12,966 nt of DNA. Source: Betaproteobacteria bacterium. GTDB taxonomy: Bacteria > Pseudomonadota > Gammaproteobacteria > Burkholderiales > Gallionellaceae. The DNA lies in NCBI GenBank assembly GCA_028871775.1, contig JAGWMH010000026.1:1-12966 (forward strand), written 5' to 3'. Of the stretch, positions 12,844 through 12,966 are shown in pieces. The notes beneath the pieces were generated by a model. That model was not told the DNA's origin and did not search any database. It was given only the letters and a program-made list of their open reading frames with translations. Every line of letters begins with the position of its first letter. The first letter of the stretch is position 1. Both the position numbers and the translations under genes were made by a program.

Positions 12844-12872
12844 TTGACATTTATGGCAAATGTAGCTATATT
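12844..12872 (+). promoter_or_regulatory. Sigma-70-type promoter of the RelB/DinJ-like gene
   Basis: A perfect TTGACA (12844-12849), 17 bases, then TATATT (12867-12872). The start codon follows at 12900 with AGGAG (12887-12891) at eight bases. It is the clearest promoter in the window. Confidence 0.8.
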
Positions 12873-12879
12873 GTTGCCA
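12854..12879. promoter_or_regulatory. Dyad over the -10 box, possible antitoxin operator
   Basis: TGGCAA at 12854-12859 and TTGCCA at 12874-12879 are exact complements separated by 14 bases, flanking TAGCTA near the centre. The dyad covers the -10 box, where antitoxin or toxin-antitoxin binding would block transcription. Self-repression is typical of RelB/DinJ systems, so this is a plausible operator, not a shown one. Confidence 0.5.
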
Positions 12880-12899
12880 CGAATACAGGAGCATTATTT

Positions 12900-12966
12900 A
12901 TGCTAACAACCCTTAAAACCACTGATGTCCGTTCGCGTATTGAGCCGGAAATAAAAGATCGCGCTA
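12900..12966 (+). CDS. RelB/DinJ-family antitoxin, N-terminus (cut by window end)
   Basis: Twenty-two codons are visible from ATG 12900. The start, MLTTLKTTDVRSRIEPEIKD, matches the N-terminal strand of RelB/DinJ antitoxins (V-R-x-R-I-[DE]-P-x-[IL]-K). In this family the N-terminus forms a ribbon-helix-helix that binds the operator, and the C-terminus wraps the toxin, usually a RelE/YafQ-like mRNA endonuclease encoded just downstream. The strong promoter and AGGAG site directly in front support a real gene. The toxin should lie beyond the window. Confidence 0.7.
   Translation, partial: MLTTLKTTDVRSRIEPEIKDRA

Overview
The window looks like the chromosome of a betaproteobacterium. The hyf-type operon, the b6-type cytochromes and the short intergenic palindromes would fit Gallionellales/Nitrosomonadales-like chemolithotrophs, but that placement is an inference from gene content and not from a marker gene. 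Nearly everything is read from the minus strand. The left edge (metG end) and the right edge (two antitoxin-like genes) are read from the plus strand.

Layout. (1) 1-383: the 3' end of metG, with a small palindrome inside its coding frame. (2) 399-527: a convergent intergenic region holding an inverted repeat built of 9-bp units. (3) 7869 down to 575: a tight six-gene operon, hyfB-C-E-F-G-I, encoding a membrane complex of the complex I / group 4 hydrogenase superfamily. A 145-bp palindromic element sits exactly between hyfC and hyfE. (4) 7870-8210: a gene-free gap. (5) 12331 down to 8211: a respiratory cluster on the same strand. In order of transcription it holds a secreted SUMF1/FGE-fold protein, a fused cytochrome b with a C-terminal heme c, a lipoprotein, a split b6-like cytochrome b, and a subunit-IV-like protein with its own C-terminal heme c. 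(6) 12599 to the end: a CopG-type ribbon-helix-helix protein and the start of a RelB/DinJ-type antitoxin with a textbook promoter.

How the parts may work together. The HyfG-like subunit has lost all four cysteines that hold the [NiFe] centre: the first motif reads S-G-D-S and the second S-Y-S-G. The operon also has no HyfH ferredoxin subunit and no hydrogenase maturation genes. The complex is therefore best read as an energy-converting-hydrogenase-related (Ehr-type) ion-translocating complex, not a hydrogenase. HyfI keeps the four cysteines of its single Fe-S cluster. Next to it are two different cytochrome b/heme c proteins, with no Rieske protein in the window. One is split and b6-like, keeping the cysteine that in b6 carries heme c_i. 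The other is fused and lacks that cysteine. Both end in a short heme c tail sharing a K-D-x6-H-x3-P-x3-W terminus. This set (SUMF1-like protein, two b/c proteins, lipoprotein, NiFe-less Hyf complex) is the candidate unusual system: possibly a quinone-linked energy-conserving module with an unknown redox partner.
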